60,905 nt of DNA from positions 1 through 60,905 of the forward strand of contig JAGCNV010000067.1 of NCBI GenBank assembly GCA_017645765.1, given 5' to 3'. The notes under the pieces are model-generated. The model saw only the letters and a list, made by a program, of their open reading frames with translations. It ran no database searches and was not told the origin of the DNA. The stretch comes from a bacterium (GTDB taxonomy: Bacteria > UBP6 > UBA1177). Both the position numbers and the translations under genes were made by a program. Below are positions 9,473 through 18,187 of the stretch, one piece after another (within the stretch, counting starts at the first letter, position 1; every line of letters begins with the position of its first letter).

Positions 9473-9921
9473 TAAAACCTCGATTGTTTCAGCAGTTTTC
9501 TCATTTCAAAGTAGGGGAGATCCGTCATTTGGCACACTCCGTTTCCGGTTATTTCGAAACCGTTTTTTCTGTAAAATTGCACAGCTCTTTCGTTGTCGGC
9601 ATAAACTTGCAGAAAAACTTCGTCTTTTCCGTCAGTTGCATAGTTTAAAAGCTCAGTTCCGATTCCTCTGTTCCAGAATTCCGGCAGAACAAAAAGCCCT
9701 TCGATATAATCGGCAGAGTAAGAAATCACGCCCACAACTTTTCCGTTAATCTCGTAAACTGAGTTCTTGCAGCTTCTAAGTGTCGATGAAATGAAGTTTT
9801 TTTTATCTTTTTTAAAAAAATCGGGACTTACTTTAAGTGAAACGGCATTATTCGATTTTTCGTAAACGGCTTCGATATCGTGCATGTCGGATTCTTTGAA
9901 ATTCCTTATCACTTCACGCAA
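9472..9921 (-). CDS. GNAT-family N-acetyltransferase
   Basis: Transfers an acetyl group from acetyl-CoA to an unknown amine. The 149-residue protein has the GNAT core: IRNFKESDM at the start, the GLFVLPEFWNRGIG motif A (acetyl-CoA pyrophosphate loop RGIG) and NERAVQFYRKNGF near the end. The start is uncertain: TTG at 9921 or GTG three codons later, as the first ATG would remove the first strand. Downstream it overlaps the deacetylase by TAATG; upstream it follows the ankyrin gene closely. Confidence 0.85.
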   Translation of the reverse strand: MREVIRNFKESDMHDIEAVYEKSNNAVSLKVSPDFFKKDKKNFISSTLRSCKNSVYEINGKVVGVISYSADYIEGLFVLPEFWNRGIGTELLNYATDGKDEVFLQVYADNERAVQFYRKNGFEITGNGVCQMTDLPYFEMRKLLKQSRF

Positions 9922-9940
9922 CCAGCTAAATTTATTGAGA

Positions 9941-12817
9941 CTAATCGTAAGCTCCGGCTCTTTTCAGCATGTCTACGATATGATAGTTTCCAGTGTATTG
10001 AGCCCTTGTGAGAGCTGTTCTTCCTTTATCGTCTTTTGCATTGACGTCGACTTTTTTGGAAATCAGGAACTGGACGACTTTCTCAAAGCCTCTGCTTGCT
10101 GCAATCATGAGCGGAGTGCTTTTCTGCTTGTCGATGATATTGAAGTTAGCCCCTTTGTTGAGGATCGTGAGAACGACCTGTTCCTCTCTTTTTGCACAGG
10201 CATAAAGAAGGACTGTTTCGCCTTCCTTGCTTTTTGCTTCAAGATCGGCACCGGCGGATGTAAGCATATCGATCATTTTTGTATTGCCGTTGCGTACTGC
10301 ATACCAGAGCGGGAAGAGACCGTCTGGAAATCTGCGGTTTACCGAGATCTGACGCTGTATCAGATTCTCTGCAATGTCGTGATAGTTGTTCAGGGTTGCA
10401 TAAGCCATAAGCTCATCCTGTTCGGAACGTTTTTCTATGAGAGCCTCTTTGTTGAGAAGATAGAGAACGACGTCGTGCCTGTTCTCTCTTTTTGCGAGAA
10501 TAAGTGCCGTGTCGCCGTTTTTGTCGGCGGCGTCTATCGTTGCCCCTTTTTCTACAAAGACTTTAACGAATTTTATATGACCTTTTTTAGCTGCAACGAT
10601 AAGCGGTGTTTCTCCTGAGTTGTTTGCTTTGTTCAGATCTGCATCTTTTGAAATCAGAAGTTCAGTTATGTCGTCAAAATTTTTGTGAAGTGATATCAGA
10701 AGCGGCGTGTTGCCGAAAAGGTCTGATGCGTTCAGGAAAGCTCCGTGTTCGATAAAGAGCTTTACAAGACCGATGTTTCCGCGTGATGCCGCAACAAGAA
10801 GCGGCGAATTGCCTTCGTTGTCCTTGAGGTCGATCTGCGCATTGTTTTTAACGAGCATGTGAACCATTCTCGGTTTGTCGGCAATTACAGCGGAGAGAAG
10901 GGCGGTTCTTTTTTTGTTGTCCATCAGGTTGACGTTGGCGCCGTGTGTGATGAGTGTATTGGCGACCTCTTTTTTATCGTTTTCGACTGCCCACATGAGG
11001 ACGGTTTTGCCGTTCTTGTCTTTGATGTTCATGTTCGCTTTGCCTTCGGCGAGAACTTCGATCATGTCGCGGTTGTTCGTGAAGGCTGCGATCCAGAGCG
11101 CGCTGAGACCGTCGCTGAACTTGGTGTTTACGTTTACACCGATATTTATGAGTGCCTGAACAAGTTCTCCGTCACCGATAACCAGACCGCGCTGGAGCAG
11201 GAAAATGGAATCTTTGGGTTTGATCTGCGCACCGTATTTTTTGAGGAGTTTCGCCATTTCGTATTTGCGTCTTTCCACACAGTAGGTGATGAGATTTTTG
11301 CCGGTTTTGTCGACTGTATCAGCCTTTGCGCCGGCGTTCAGGAGAAGTTCCGCGATGTCGGCTCTTTCTTTTACTGCGGCATACCAGAGGAGCGTGAGAC
11401 CGTCTTCGTAAACTTTGTTGACGTTTGCCTTGAGAAGAGTGAGCGATCTGACTCGGTCGACATCTTCGTTTATTACGGCCTGTTTGAGCATTGTGTCAGC
11501 GTCTGCCGAAGCGAAGCGGACTCCGAATTTCGTGAGTCTGTTGATTACTTCGACATTTCCGGTGTCTATTGCCCAAGCCAGAAGCGTCTGACCGGCGGAA
11601 TCCTTAATGTTGACGTTGACACCGCCTTTGAGATATTCGTCGAAAGCATTCCATGAATTTTTCATCGCGGCAAGCCACAGAACTGTGCGACCGTTTTCGA
11701 AAGTGAGGTTGAGCATTGTTTTCTGCTTCGTAACGATCGATGCGAGCCACTGATCGTCCTTTTCAACTGAAACACGCATGAGAGCCGAGCATTCTGTCGA
11801 TGAAAGCAGAGCGCCTCTGCCGGTAAAATATCCAGCCATGACCTTCTGACCGCCCAAAACTGCGGCGAGAAGCGGGGAGAGACCCGATTGATCGTGGTAA
11901 TTTATGCTTGCACCTTTTGACAAAAGATCTTTGGCGAGGTCCAGATCACCTGATTTTGCTGCCGCTACAAGTTCATTGTTGACCTCTTCAAGGCTTTTGA
12001 TTATCGGAATGATCGTGATTTTCTTTTCTGTCTTTTTGCCTGACTGGATCTCGATCGCCTCGTCTTTAGTCGTATGTCCTTCAAGTTCGAATCTTACTGT
12101 GTGCGTGCCGGGTTCGATATCGTTTATCGTGCATGGAGCTGTGCAGCTTTTCGGAGAAGTTCCTGAAATGTCGAGAGTGACTTTTACCCCCTGTTTTTCG
12201 GATGAAAATGCAGCGGAACCGGGAAGAATGACAACCGGAGCCGGAGCCTCGGCAACAGGTTCTTCGGGAACGACATACTCTTTCGGAGCGACTTCCTTAA
12301 AGTTTTCCGCTTTGTATTTTTCAAGTTCTTTGTTCTCTTCCACAAAAACAGGATTTTCTGTCTTTTTGCCGTGGATCACCGAAACTACCGCTTCGAGAGC
12401 TTTTTTCATGCCGGCTGCCGTGCCGTTGAAGTCGGTTGCGCCAGCTTCGGTTTTTCTTTTGCCGTCAACATAAATGTAGTTTACCGTCAGCGTGAAGATT
12501 CCGGCAAAGTATTCGATCGAAGGAAGTACGACGATGTCGGCTTTCAGAGCTTTTCCTATTTCGATCTGGCATTCCATCTGATTGCAGTTCGACCATTCGG
12601 GAGAGCGTTTTCTTACATCGTTTACGGTGCTGTCGGCAATGATCGTGTATTTGCCGATGCTGCCTAAAAGTTTTGTGATGTATTCTTTTGAGCCTTTGAC
12701 GACATCAGGATGGATCTTTCCTGTATTGTCGGAAGTATCCATAACAACGAGCGTTTCGGCAAAAAGTCCTGAAGTTGCAATAAAAACAAGGAATAAGATT
12801 CCAAGCAGTTTTTTCAT
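9941..12817 (-). CDS. Large secreted ankyrin-repeat protein with PEGA domain
   Basis: A 958-residue exported protein of unknown partner. A signal peptide (1-20) is followed by a small domain (21-150) resembling the N-terminal TolB/CsgG-like domains of myxobacterial proteins, with a Cys pair in CNQMEC (78-83). A Pro/Ala linker and a PEGA domain (about 203-272, ending in the PGTHTV turn) come next. From about 280 to the end are some 20 ankyrin repeats of about 33 residues (G.TpLl.Aa..g). It probably binds a periplasmic or surface protein. It heads a run of closely spaced genes down to 6310. Confidence 0.85.
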   Translation of the reverse strand: MKKLLGILFLVFIATSGLFAETLVVMDTSDNTGKIHPDVVKGSKEYITKLLGSIGKYTIIADSTVNDVRKRSPEWSNCNQMECQIEIGKALKADIVVLPSIEYFAGIFTLTVNYIYVDGKRKTEAGATDFNGTAAGMKKALEAVVSVIHGKKTENPVFVEENKELEKYKAENFKEVAPKEYVVPEEPVAEAPAPVVILPGSAAFSSEKQGVKVTLDISGTSPKSCTAPCTINDIEPGTHTVRFELEGHTTKDEAIEIQSGKKTEKKITIIPIIKSLEEVNNELVAAAKSGDLDLAKDLLSKGASINYHDQSGLSPLLAAVLGGQKVMAGYFTGRGALLSSTECSALMRVSVEKDDQWLASIVTKQKTMLNLTFENGRTVLWLAAMKNSWNAFDEYLKGGVNVNIKDSAGQTLLAWAIDTGNVEVINRLTKFGVRFASADADTMLKQAVINEDVDRVRSLTLLKANVNKVYEDGLTLLWYAAVKERADIAELLLNAGAKADTVDKTGKNLITYCVERRKYEMAKLLKKYGAQIKPKDSIFLLQRGLVIGDGELVQALINIGVNVNTKFSDGLSALWIAAFTNNRDMIEVLAEGKANMNIKDKNGKTVLMWAVENDKKEVANTLITHGANVNLMDNKKRTALLSAVIADKPRMVHMLVKNNAQIDLKDNEGNSPLLVAASRGNIGLVKLFIEHGAFLNASDLFGNTPLLISLHKNFDDITELLISKDADLNKANNSGETPLIVAAKKGHIKFVKVFVEKGATIDAADKNGDTALILAKRENRHDVVLYLLNKEALIEKRSEQDELMAYATLNNYHDIAENLIQRQISVNRRFPDGLFPLWYAVRNGNTKMIDMLTSAGADLEAKSKEGETVLLYACAKREEQVVLTILNKGANFNIIDKQKSTPLMIAASRGFEKVVQFLISKKVDVNAKDDKGRTALTRAQYTGNYHIVDMLKRAGAYD

Positions 12818-12885
12818 ATAAATCCTCCAAACACAAAAAGACTGAGGACTATAACCTAAAAGAATTTTTTTAAAAGAAAATTGTA

Positions 12886-12941
12886 GCGCGCCTGTTGTCG
12901 TGACGACGTAACGGCGTAACTACGTGACTTCGAAGGCGCGC
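12886..12941. repeat. 8-bp tandem array inside GCGCGCCT/AGGCGCGC inverted repeats
   Basis: GCGCGCCT (12886-12893) and its exact complement AGGCGCGC (12934-12941) enclose four tandem octamers of pattern NNCGTRAC (12897-12928). The element lies between the ribE stop and the ankyrin gene leader. It could act as a hairpin or a protein-binding array; function unknown. Confidence 0.6.
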
Positions 12942-12944
12942 GCC

Positions 12945-13571
12945 TCAAAGTTTTTCAATGAGTGATTCAAAATCGTCATTTCCGCCGCGTTTCATGATTT
13001 TTGCAACGTATTTTCCCAAAATGTCGAATTCGAGATTGACTTCAGCGCCGGTTTTGAGTGTTCCGGCAAATGAAGTCCGTTTCATAGTTTCGGGAATGAG
13101 CGAGATTTTGAATGTATTTCCGTCAAGTTCAGCGATCGTGAGGCTGACTCCGTTGACTGTTACCGAGCCGCGAGGAACTGTGAAATCGGCAAATTTTCTG
13201 TCGAAAGTGATTTTTATTTCGGTTCCGTCTCCGATTTTTTTCACTTCGGCGATTTTTCCGCACGAATCGACATGACCCTGCACGATGTGTCCGTCAAATC
13301 TGCCGTTTGCAGGCATTGCGCGTTCAAGATTAACGGTCGAACCTGTGTCGTATTTTGCCGCGATAGTTTTTTCGAGAGTCGATTTCGAAACGAAAAACGA
13401 AATTATACTTTCAGTGAAGCTTTCTACAGTGAGGCAGACTCCGTCAACCGCAATCGAATCGCCAGTTTTTATGTCGTTTCCGAACGGGTTTTTGATGCTG
13501 AGACGGCATTCCGAGCCTCTTTTTTCAATTTTTGTTACTGCTGAAACCGCTTCGATTATTCCTGTGAACAT
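12945..13571 (-). CDS. ribE: Riboflavin synthase alpha subunit
   Basis: Dismutates two 6,7-dimethyl-8-ribityllumazine molecules into riboflavin and the pyrimidine product, the last step of riboflavin synthesis. The 208-residue protein begins MFTGIIEAV, the hallmark N-terminus, and holds two lumazine-binding repeats, each with a GDSIAVDGVCLTV- or GSVTVNGVSLT-type motif. Length is normal. It is isolated from other rib genes. No FMN riboswitch is evident in the short leader; a promoter is readable instead. Confidence 0.96.
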   Translation of the reverse strand: MFTGIIEAVSAVTKIEKRGSECRLSIKNPFGNDIKTGDSIAVDGVCLTVESFTESIISFFVSKSTLEKTIAAKYDTGSTVNLERAMPANGRFDGHIVQGHVDSCGKIAEVKKIGDGTEIKITFDRKFADFTVPRGSVTVNGVSLTIAELDGNTFKISLIPETMKRTSFAGTLKTGAEVNLEFDILGKYVAKIMKRGGNDDFESLIEKL

Positions 13572-13605
13572 TAATTTTTCCTCTCATCGATCGATAAAAC
13601 TCCCT

Positions 13606-13633
13606 AATTTATTGTAAGGCGGTATTTTGTCAA
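13606..13633 (-). promoter_or_regulatory. ribE promoter
   Basis: TTGACA, a 16-base spacer and TAAATT on the minus strand, about 35 bases before the ribE ATG. Confidence 0.7.
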
Positions 13634-13688
13634 ATAAGCCTGCAAAAAATGGCGAAAAAGAAAAAAATTATTTAACACATTTTTATTG

Positions 13689-13716
13689 TTGACTTTTATT
13701 TTTTGCCAACTAGTAT
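13689..13716 (+). promoter_or_regulatory. Promoter of the RRM gene
   Basis: TTGACT, a 16-base spacer and TAGTAT. The expected transcription start is at about 13722-13724, the first bases of the hairpin listed next. Confidence 0.7.
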
Positions 13717-13721
13717 CGCGT

Positions 13722-13747
13722 CACCTTGAGAAATAGTTCTCAGGGTG
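13722..13747 (+). promoter_or_regulatory. Hairpin at the 5' end of the RRM mRNA
   Basis: CACCTTGAGAA and TTCTCAGGGTG form an 11-bp stem (one G-U pair) with the tetraloop ATAG. It begins where transcription should start and leaves about 30 bases before the start codon. It could stabilise the mRNA or act as an attenuator or a cold or RRM-binding control site. Confidence 0.6.
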
Positions 13748-13778
13748 TGTTTTACAATTGTTTTTTGAGAGAAGAGAC

Positions 13779-14051
13779 ATGAACATTTATGTTGGAAACC
13801 TTGCGTACAAAATGAGTGAAGAAGAACTTAGAGCTGCATTCGAAGCTTACGGAACAGTTGATTCCGCAAGATTCGTAATCGATCGCGAAACCGGTCGTTC
13901 CAAAGGATTCGGTTTTGTTGAAATGCCGGTAAAAGAAGAAGCTATGGCTGCGATCGAAGGTCTCAACGGAACCGAACTTGCAGGCAGAACCGTTACTGTC
14001 AACGAAGCACGTCCGCGCGAAGAGAGACCGAGAGGCAATTTCAGAAAGTAA
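13779..14051 (+). CDS. Single-RRM RNA-binding protein
   Basis: A 90-residue RNA-binding protein of the bacterial RRM type (Rbp-like), often cold-induced. The start at ATG 13779 follows GAGAGAAGAGAC and places the RNP2 motif (IYVGNL) at residues 2-7. RNP1 (KGFGFVEM) lies at about 41-48. A short basic, Arg/Gly-containing tail (PREERPRGNFRK) ends the protein. It is monocistronic, between a 5' hairpin and a strong terminator. Confidence 0.93.
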   Translation: MNIYVGNLAYKMSEEELRAAFEAYGTVDSARFVIDRETGRSKGFGFVEMPVKEEAMAAIEGLNGTELAGRTVTVNEARPREERPRGNFRK

Positions 14052-14094
14052 TTCTTTAATTCGTCACAAATAGATCACGCACATTTTTGTTTCT

Positions 14095-14125
14095 TGCCTG
14101 AGTTTTTTAGCTCAGGCATTTTTTT
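14095..14125 (+). terminator. Rho-independent terminator of the RRM gene
   Basis: TGCCTGAG pairs perfectly with CTCAGGCA around an 8-base loop and is followed by a run of T (TTTTTTT). Confidence 0.9.
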
Positions 14126-14191
14126 ATCTTTTTTTGTAGTTTTCGTCACTTTTTTATGCTATAAGCGCACGCCTTTTTGAAGGAGAAGAAG

Positions 14192-15070
14192 ATGATTACC
14201 GAATGTCCGAAGTGTAATAAGGCTATATCGGTCGCAAACTGCGGAATGGTCAGATGTCCGAAGTGCGGAGCACTGGTGTTTATAGGCGATCCGCTTAAAG
14301 ACGAAAAAAACAGTGTCGTTGATTCCGCTCCTGAAGAACGCAAAGAGAGTGACAGGGAAACTGAAATAAACGAGAATATTAAGAAAATCCGTTCCGTTCT
14401 TAAAAAGATAACGATCGTAACGGATTCGGGAACGCCTTGGGACCGCGTTTCGCAGATCGGTTTTGCCGATGCCTTTTTTCTTACAACGAAAGAACTTCTG
14501 CTTACCCCGGAAGCATTTTTTTATAAGATGAAAGTCTGCAAAAAGCCGTCGTTTCTTCCTCTTTACGGCATTATCGCTGCTTTTGCGGCATCTCTTTTCC
14601 AGATTTTCTGGGCTTTGAAATTTTTTCAGACAGCTTTCCCAGATTTTGACTCTTTCAAGGCGGCGGTTTCTTCGCATGGAGCTGCAGTGATCCCTTTACT
14701 GAAGGATGAAGCGGCTTTAAAAGCGGTTTTCGAAATGATGAATCCCGATGCGGCGATGCTTGCGGCACAGATTCTGATTTCTCCTTTCATGGCGATAGTT
14801 TTCACAGCTTTTATTCTCCATACCGGAAGCACTCTTTTAGGTTCGAACACGCGGCTTGTCCACTTCTACAGAATGTCAAGTTTTATAATGGTGACTGGAT
14901 TGCTTAACATTATTCCGGTGTTAGGAAATATTACCTCTTTTGTCTGGCGAGCTGTTCTCGTTTACAAAGGGGGGAAGATCCTGAACGGATTTAACGAAAG
15001 AAAAGCGAGGATTTACCTCGTTTTTTATGTCTTTATGCAGATTATTTTTATCGGATTGGGGATGCTATGA
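14192..15070 (+). CDS. Zinc-ribbon plus YIP1-type membrane protein
   Basis: A 292-residue inner-membrane protein of unknown role. The start at ATG 14192 follows AAGGAGAAG; an in-frame TTG upstream overlaps this site and is less likely. An N-terminal zinc ribbon (CPKC...CPKC, residues 4-28) precedes a charged linker, then five or so membrane segments typical of YIP1-family proteins (PF04893), including PFMAIVFTAF and the GNITSFVWRAVL region. It opens an operon with ispF: its stop overlaps the ispF start as ATGA. Confidence 0.75.
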   Translation: MITECPKCNKAISVANCGMVRCPKCGALVFIGDPLKDEKNSVVDSAPEERKESDRETEINENIKKIRSVLKKITIVTDSGTPWDRVSQIGFADAFFLTTKELLLTPEAFFYKMKVCKKPSFLPLYGIIAAFAASLFQIFWALKFFQTAFPDFDSFKAAVSSHGAAVIPLLKDEAALKAVFEMMNPDAAMLAAQILISPFMAIVFTAFILHTGSTLLGSNTRLVHFYRMSSFIMVTGLLNIIPVLGNITSFVWRAVLVYKGGKILNGFNERKARIYLVFYVFMQIIFIGLGML

Positions 15071-15549
15071 ATTTAAGGGTAGGCAGCGGATTCGATGTCC
15101 ATAAATTTGAAGAGGGAAGAGATCTTTTTTTAGGCGGTATTCTGATTGAAAACCACATCGGACTTGCGGGTCACAGCGATGCCGACGTGCTGATCCACGC
15201 GATAATCGACGCTCTTCTGGGTGCAACTGCGATCGGTGACATCGGAGAGCTTTTCCCGGATACCGATAACGCTTTCAAAAATATAAGAAGCACGATCCTT
15301 CTTGAAAAAGTCGTTGCAGAACTCGCTTCACGCGGCTGGCAGATCGTAAACGTCGATTCGACCGTTATCTGCGAAACACCGAAAATCAGTAAATATAAAC
15401 TTCAGATAAGAGAAAAATTGGCTGAAATAATGCAGATCCCGCTGGACTGCGTAATGGTCAAGGGAAAAACCACGGAAAAACTGGGTTTTACCGGCAGGAA
15501 AGAGGGAATCGCGGCTATGTCCACAGCGCTTTTGGAGAAAAAATCATGA
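15067..15549 (+). CDS. ispF: 2-C-methyl-D-erythritol 2,4-cyclodiphosphate synthase
   Basis: Forms the cyclodiphosphate in the MEP pathway of isoprenoid synthesis. The 160-residue protein shows the zinc ligands D10 and H12 (GFDVH) and H44 (within HSDADVLIHAI), the FPDTD loop and the C-terminal GRKEGIAA. Length is standard. It overlaps both neighbours by ATGA, so translation is coupled. No ispD is fused or adjacent. Confidence 0.97.
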   Translation: MNLRVGSGFDVHKFEEGRDLFLGGILIENHIGLAGHSDADVLIHAIIDALLGATAIGDIGELFPDTDNAFKNIRSTILLEKVVAELASRGWQIVNVDSTVICETPKISKYKLQIREKLAEIMQIPLDCVMVKGKTTEKLGFTGRKEGIAAMSTALLEKKS

Positions 15550-16160
15550 AAAAAATCAGTTTTTATGTAGGAAAAAAGAATTTTATAACATTTGCGATCG
15601 CTTCGCTTATCCTGCTTTATGCGATTTATTCATTTTCCGACAACGTGATCTACTTCTTTTCGGATGACACGCCGATAGATCTTGGGGATGCCCTTGAACT
15701 AAATACAGAAAATTTCGCGAAAGTTAAGGACGGAGATTACGTTCAGATCAAGGGGATAACTTCGGTTCAAGGCGGAAACATCAAAAAAGGCGTCACCGGT
15801 GAGCGTCATGTCGTTTATTATCTGAACGGTTCGTCGAAGTTTATTATAGATTCAGCCGTTACCGACGAAGATTCTTTTTCAGGTCCGCATTACAGAACGG
15901 TGAAGGGCAGGGCTTTCGCTTTTAAAACAAATTCCAGAGCGGCAAAAATGCAGGCTTTTTTTGCAAATTCGCTCTTTCTTGAAATGAAAGATGACGGTTT
16001 TTTCATCGAGGACGGTGTTATTCCTCGTACAGATTTCGCAGGACTTTTTATGTTTGTGCTTTTTATTGTTCTTATGATTCTGAATGTCGTTTTCTTCATA
16101 AAACCGATGAAGCGTGAACCAAGTCAGGAAGAGATCGACAGGGAAATCGACGCACTTTGA
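15546..16160 (+). CDS. Membrane protein of unknown function
   Basis: A 204-residue protein with one membrane segment near each end (residues about 12-30 and 163-185) and a soluble central domain. The centre is beta-rich and contains GDYVQIKGI, which resembles the small OB-like folds of proteins that sit beside membranes, but no family can be named. The charged C-terminal tail is cytoplasmic if the second segment exits inward. The start overlaps the ispF stop. Confidence 0.65.
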   Translation: MKKISFYVGKKNFITFAIASLILLYAIYSFSDNVIYFFSDDTPIDLGDALELNTENFAKVKDGDYVQIKGITSVQGGNIKKGVTGERHVVYYLNGSSKFIIDSAVTDEDSFSGPHYRTVKGRAFAFKTNSRAAKMQAFFANSLFLEMKDDGFFIEDGVIPRTDFAGLFMFVLFIVLMILNVVFFIKPMKREPSQEEIDREIDAL

Positions 16161-16172
16161 TCGGAGCTGGCA

Positions 16173-18179
16173 ATGGCAGATAAAACCGATAAAAAACAGA
16201 TTTTTTTTCTTGTTCTGGCAGTTGTTTTCGTCTATTTCAACTCACTTCCGAACGAATTTATTTTTGACGATGTTCCTCTTGTCCAGAATTCACTTTGGAT
16301 AACTTCGGCTAGTCTTCTCGATATTCTGCGCTCTTACAGGCCTCTGCGTTATGTCTCATACGCTCTTGACTACCGTATTTTCGGCATGAATCCGGCAGGT
16401 TTCAGGCTGATGAACATCATTTACCACACGATTTCGGTGCTCGCTCTTTTCTGGGCGCTCAAAATGTTTGGGCTTACAAGGCGTGCGGCGTTCGTTGCGG
16501 CTCTGATTTTCGCGGTGCATCCGGTAAACACTGATGCTGTAGCTTATATTTCCGGCAGAAGAGACATCCTCATGGGGCTTTTTTACATTTTGAGCATAGG
16601 CTGCTTTTTTAAATTTTACAGGACAGTTTCTCCTGCGGAAAGGGAAGCAAACGGTGCTGTGAAAAAGCAATGGGGAATGTTGGTTCTGGCGCTTGTTTTC
16701 ATGGTTGTTTCGATTTCCTCGAAAGAAATGGGAGCCACGATCCCGCTTGTTTTCATAATGTATGCCGCATATAAAGACGGAGCTGCGCTTCTTAAAAAGC
16801 CGTGGTTTTACTTCATTGCGATGGTTTTTCTAATTCTCTTTTCGTTTTTTGCGTTTCTCGCTATTTCCGGCGGCGGCAGTGCACTTGTTTCTCTTCAGGG
16901 AATACGTTTCCACGGAAATTCGCCGGAAGTTCACTATCTTACGGCTGCGACTATATTTCTGCACTATCTGAAGCTTACAGTTTTTCCTTGGAAGCTTATT
17001 CTCGACAATGCCGGATATCCGCTTGTTGAAGACTGGAATTTCGAAGTGTTTTTCTCGATCCTTTCTATATTCGTTCTCGTTTTTCTGGTGTGGTCTCTTC
17101 TTACTACTTCCAGGAAAAACAAAACAAATTCGACTGCGGAACGTCTTGAAATGAGGCACTCTGTTGCGTTCTGGATAGTTTTTTTCATCGTTTCTCTGGC
17201 TCCAGTCCTTCAGATAATCCCGCTTCACGAAATTGTGGCGGTACACTATCTCTATGTTCCGGTCACAGGATTCTGCGCTATAGCCGGTGACCTTTTCGAT
17301 TACTGTGCCGGAACGGAAAACACTGGTTTCCAGCAGATGTTCAATTTCGGTGAAAACAGGAAGAGAGCTGTTGCCGCGCTTTGTATAACGCTTCTCTGCT
17401 TGCTTTTCTCTCTTCGTACTGTTTCGCGTAATTTTGAGATGAGAAACATCTGGACTGTGCTTCACGCCGATGCCGAAAAGCAGCCGCTCTCTTTCCGCGG
17501 GCTTTTTACGATCGGAGCCGAATATCTTAACATGAAGTTCCCCGACAAAGCGTGGGAATACTACCGGCACTCGATCGATACGGGATATTGGGATCCGAGT
17601 CTTTTAAGCAATATCATCGGTTACCGCATTGTCAAAGGGCAGCATGACGAAGCGCTTGCGTTTTACGAGGAAATGGTGAAAAAAGGTGAATACATCACTT
17701 CAAGCGGAGTTTTGAATATTGCCGCTATCTATATGATCCGCGGGAACTGCGATACCGCTCTGAAAATGGCAAGCAGTGTTATTCCGGATGCGAGTGAGAT
17801 CAAACGAAGCGACCGTCTGAAAAAATGCAGGGAATACGGCTTCGAAAAATTCGACGACAGCAATATTTATGATGTTTATGAAAAACAGAAACTTATGAAG
17901 GATCTAGAGATGAATGTTGAAAGAAAGTTCTATCTCAAAAAACTGATCGAAAGCGGTGCATTTGAAGGTGAGAAACTGATAGAACTTGTTTCCGACCTTG
18001 CCGCGGTAGACTTTATTTCAGACATTCCCGAAGCGATAAAATACTACAAATACGAAGTAGAACTTTATGAAAAGGCTGGAAAACAGGCTCCGGAAGTTGC
18101 ACTTCGTTCTATTGCCGTTCTTGAAGATTATTCGCACAAAGTCCTCGATGAAGGCAAGTATCTGCCGCTTGAATTTTAG
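16173..18179 (+). CDS. TMTC/ArnT-like GT-C glycosyltransferase
   Basis: A 668-residue polytopic membrane protein. The N-terminal part looks like the bacterial relatives of TMTC and ArnT/PMT glycosyltransferases: an acidic motif in the first periplasmic loop (FIFDDVPLV), RPLRYVSYALD, HPVNTDAVAYISGR and about ten membrane segments. These enzymes move sugars from a polyprenyl carrier to protein or lipid. The C-terminal 200 residues are soluble and helical, with TPR-like repeats. It is the fourth gene of the 14192 operon, 12 bases after its neighbour. Confidence 0.75.
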   Translation: MADKTDKKQIFFLVLAVVFVYFNSLPNEFIFDDVPLVQNSLWITSASLLDILRSYRPLRYVSYALDYRIFGMNPAGFRLMNIIYHTISVLALFWALKMFGLTRRAAFVAALIFAVHPVNTDAVAYISGRRDILMGLFYILSIGCFFKFYRTVSPAEREANGAVKKQWGMLVLALVFMVVSISSKEMGATIPLVFIMYAAYKDGAALLKKPWFYFIAMVFLILFSFFAFLAISGGGSALVSLQGIRFHGNSPEVHYLTAATIFLHYLKLTVFPWKLILDNAGYPLVEDWNFEVFFSILSIFVLVFLVWSLLTTSRKNKTNSTAERLEMRHSVAFWIVFFIVSLAPVLQIIPLHEIVAVHYLYVPVTGFCAIAGDLFDYCAGTENTGFQQMFNFGENRKRAVAALCITLLCLLFSLRTVSRNFEMRNIWTVLHADAEKQPLSFRGLFTIGAEYLNMKFPDKAWEYYRHSIDTGYWDPSLLSNIIGYRIVKGQHDEALAFYEEMVKKGEYITSSGVLNIAAIYMIRGNCDTALKMASSVIPDASEIKRSDRLKKCREYGFEKFDDSNIYDVYEKQKLMKDLEMNVERKFYLKKLIESGAFEGEKLIELVSDLAAVDFISDIPEAIKYYKYEVELYEKAGKQAPEVALRSIAVLEDYSHKVLDEGKYLPLEF

Positions 18180-18187
18180 GTGCTCTT

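Noticed and set aside
13572-13690. Possible FMN riboswitch before ribE
   Set aside because: The leader is too short and lacks the conserved RFN sequence blocks.
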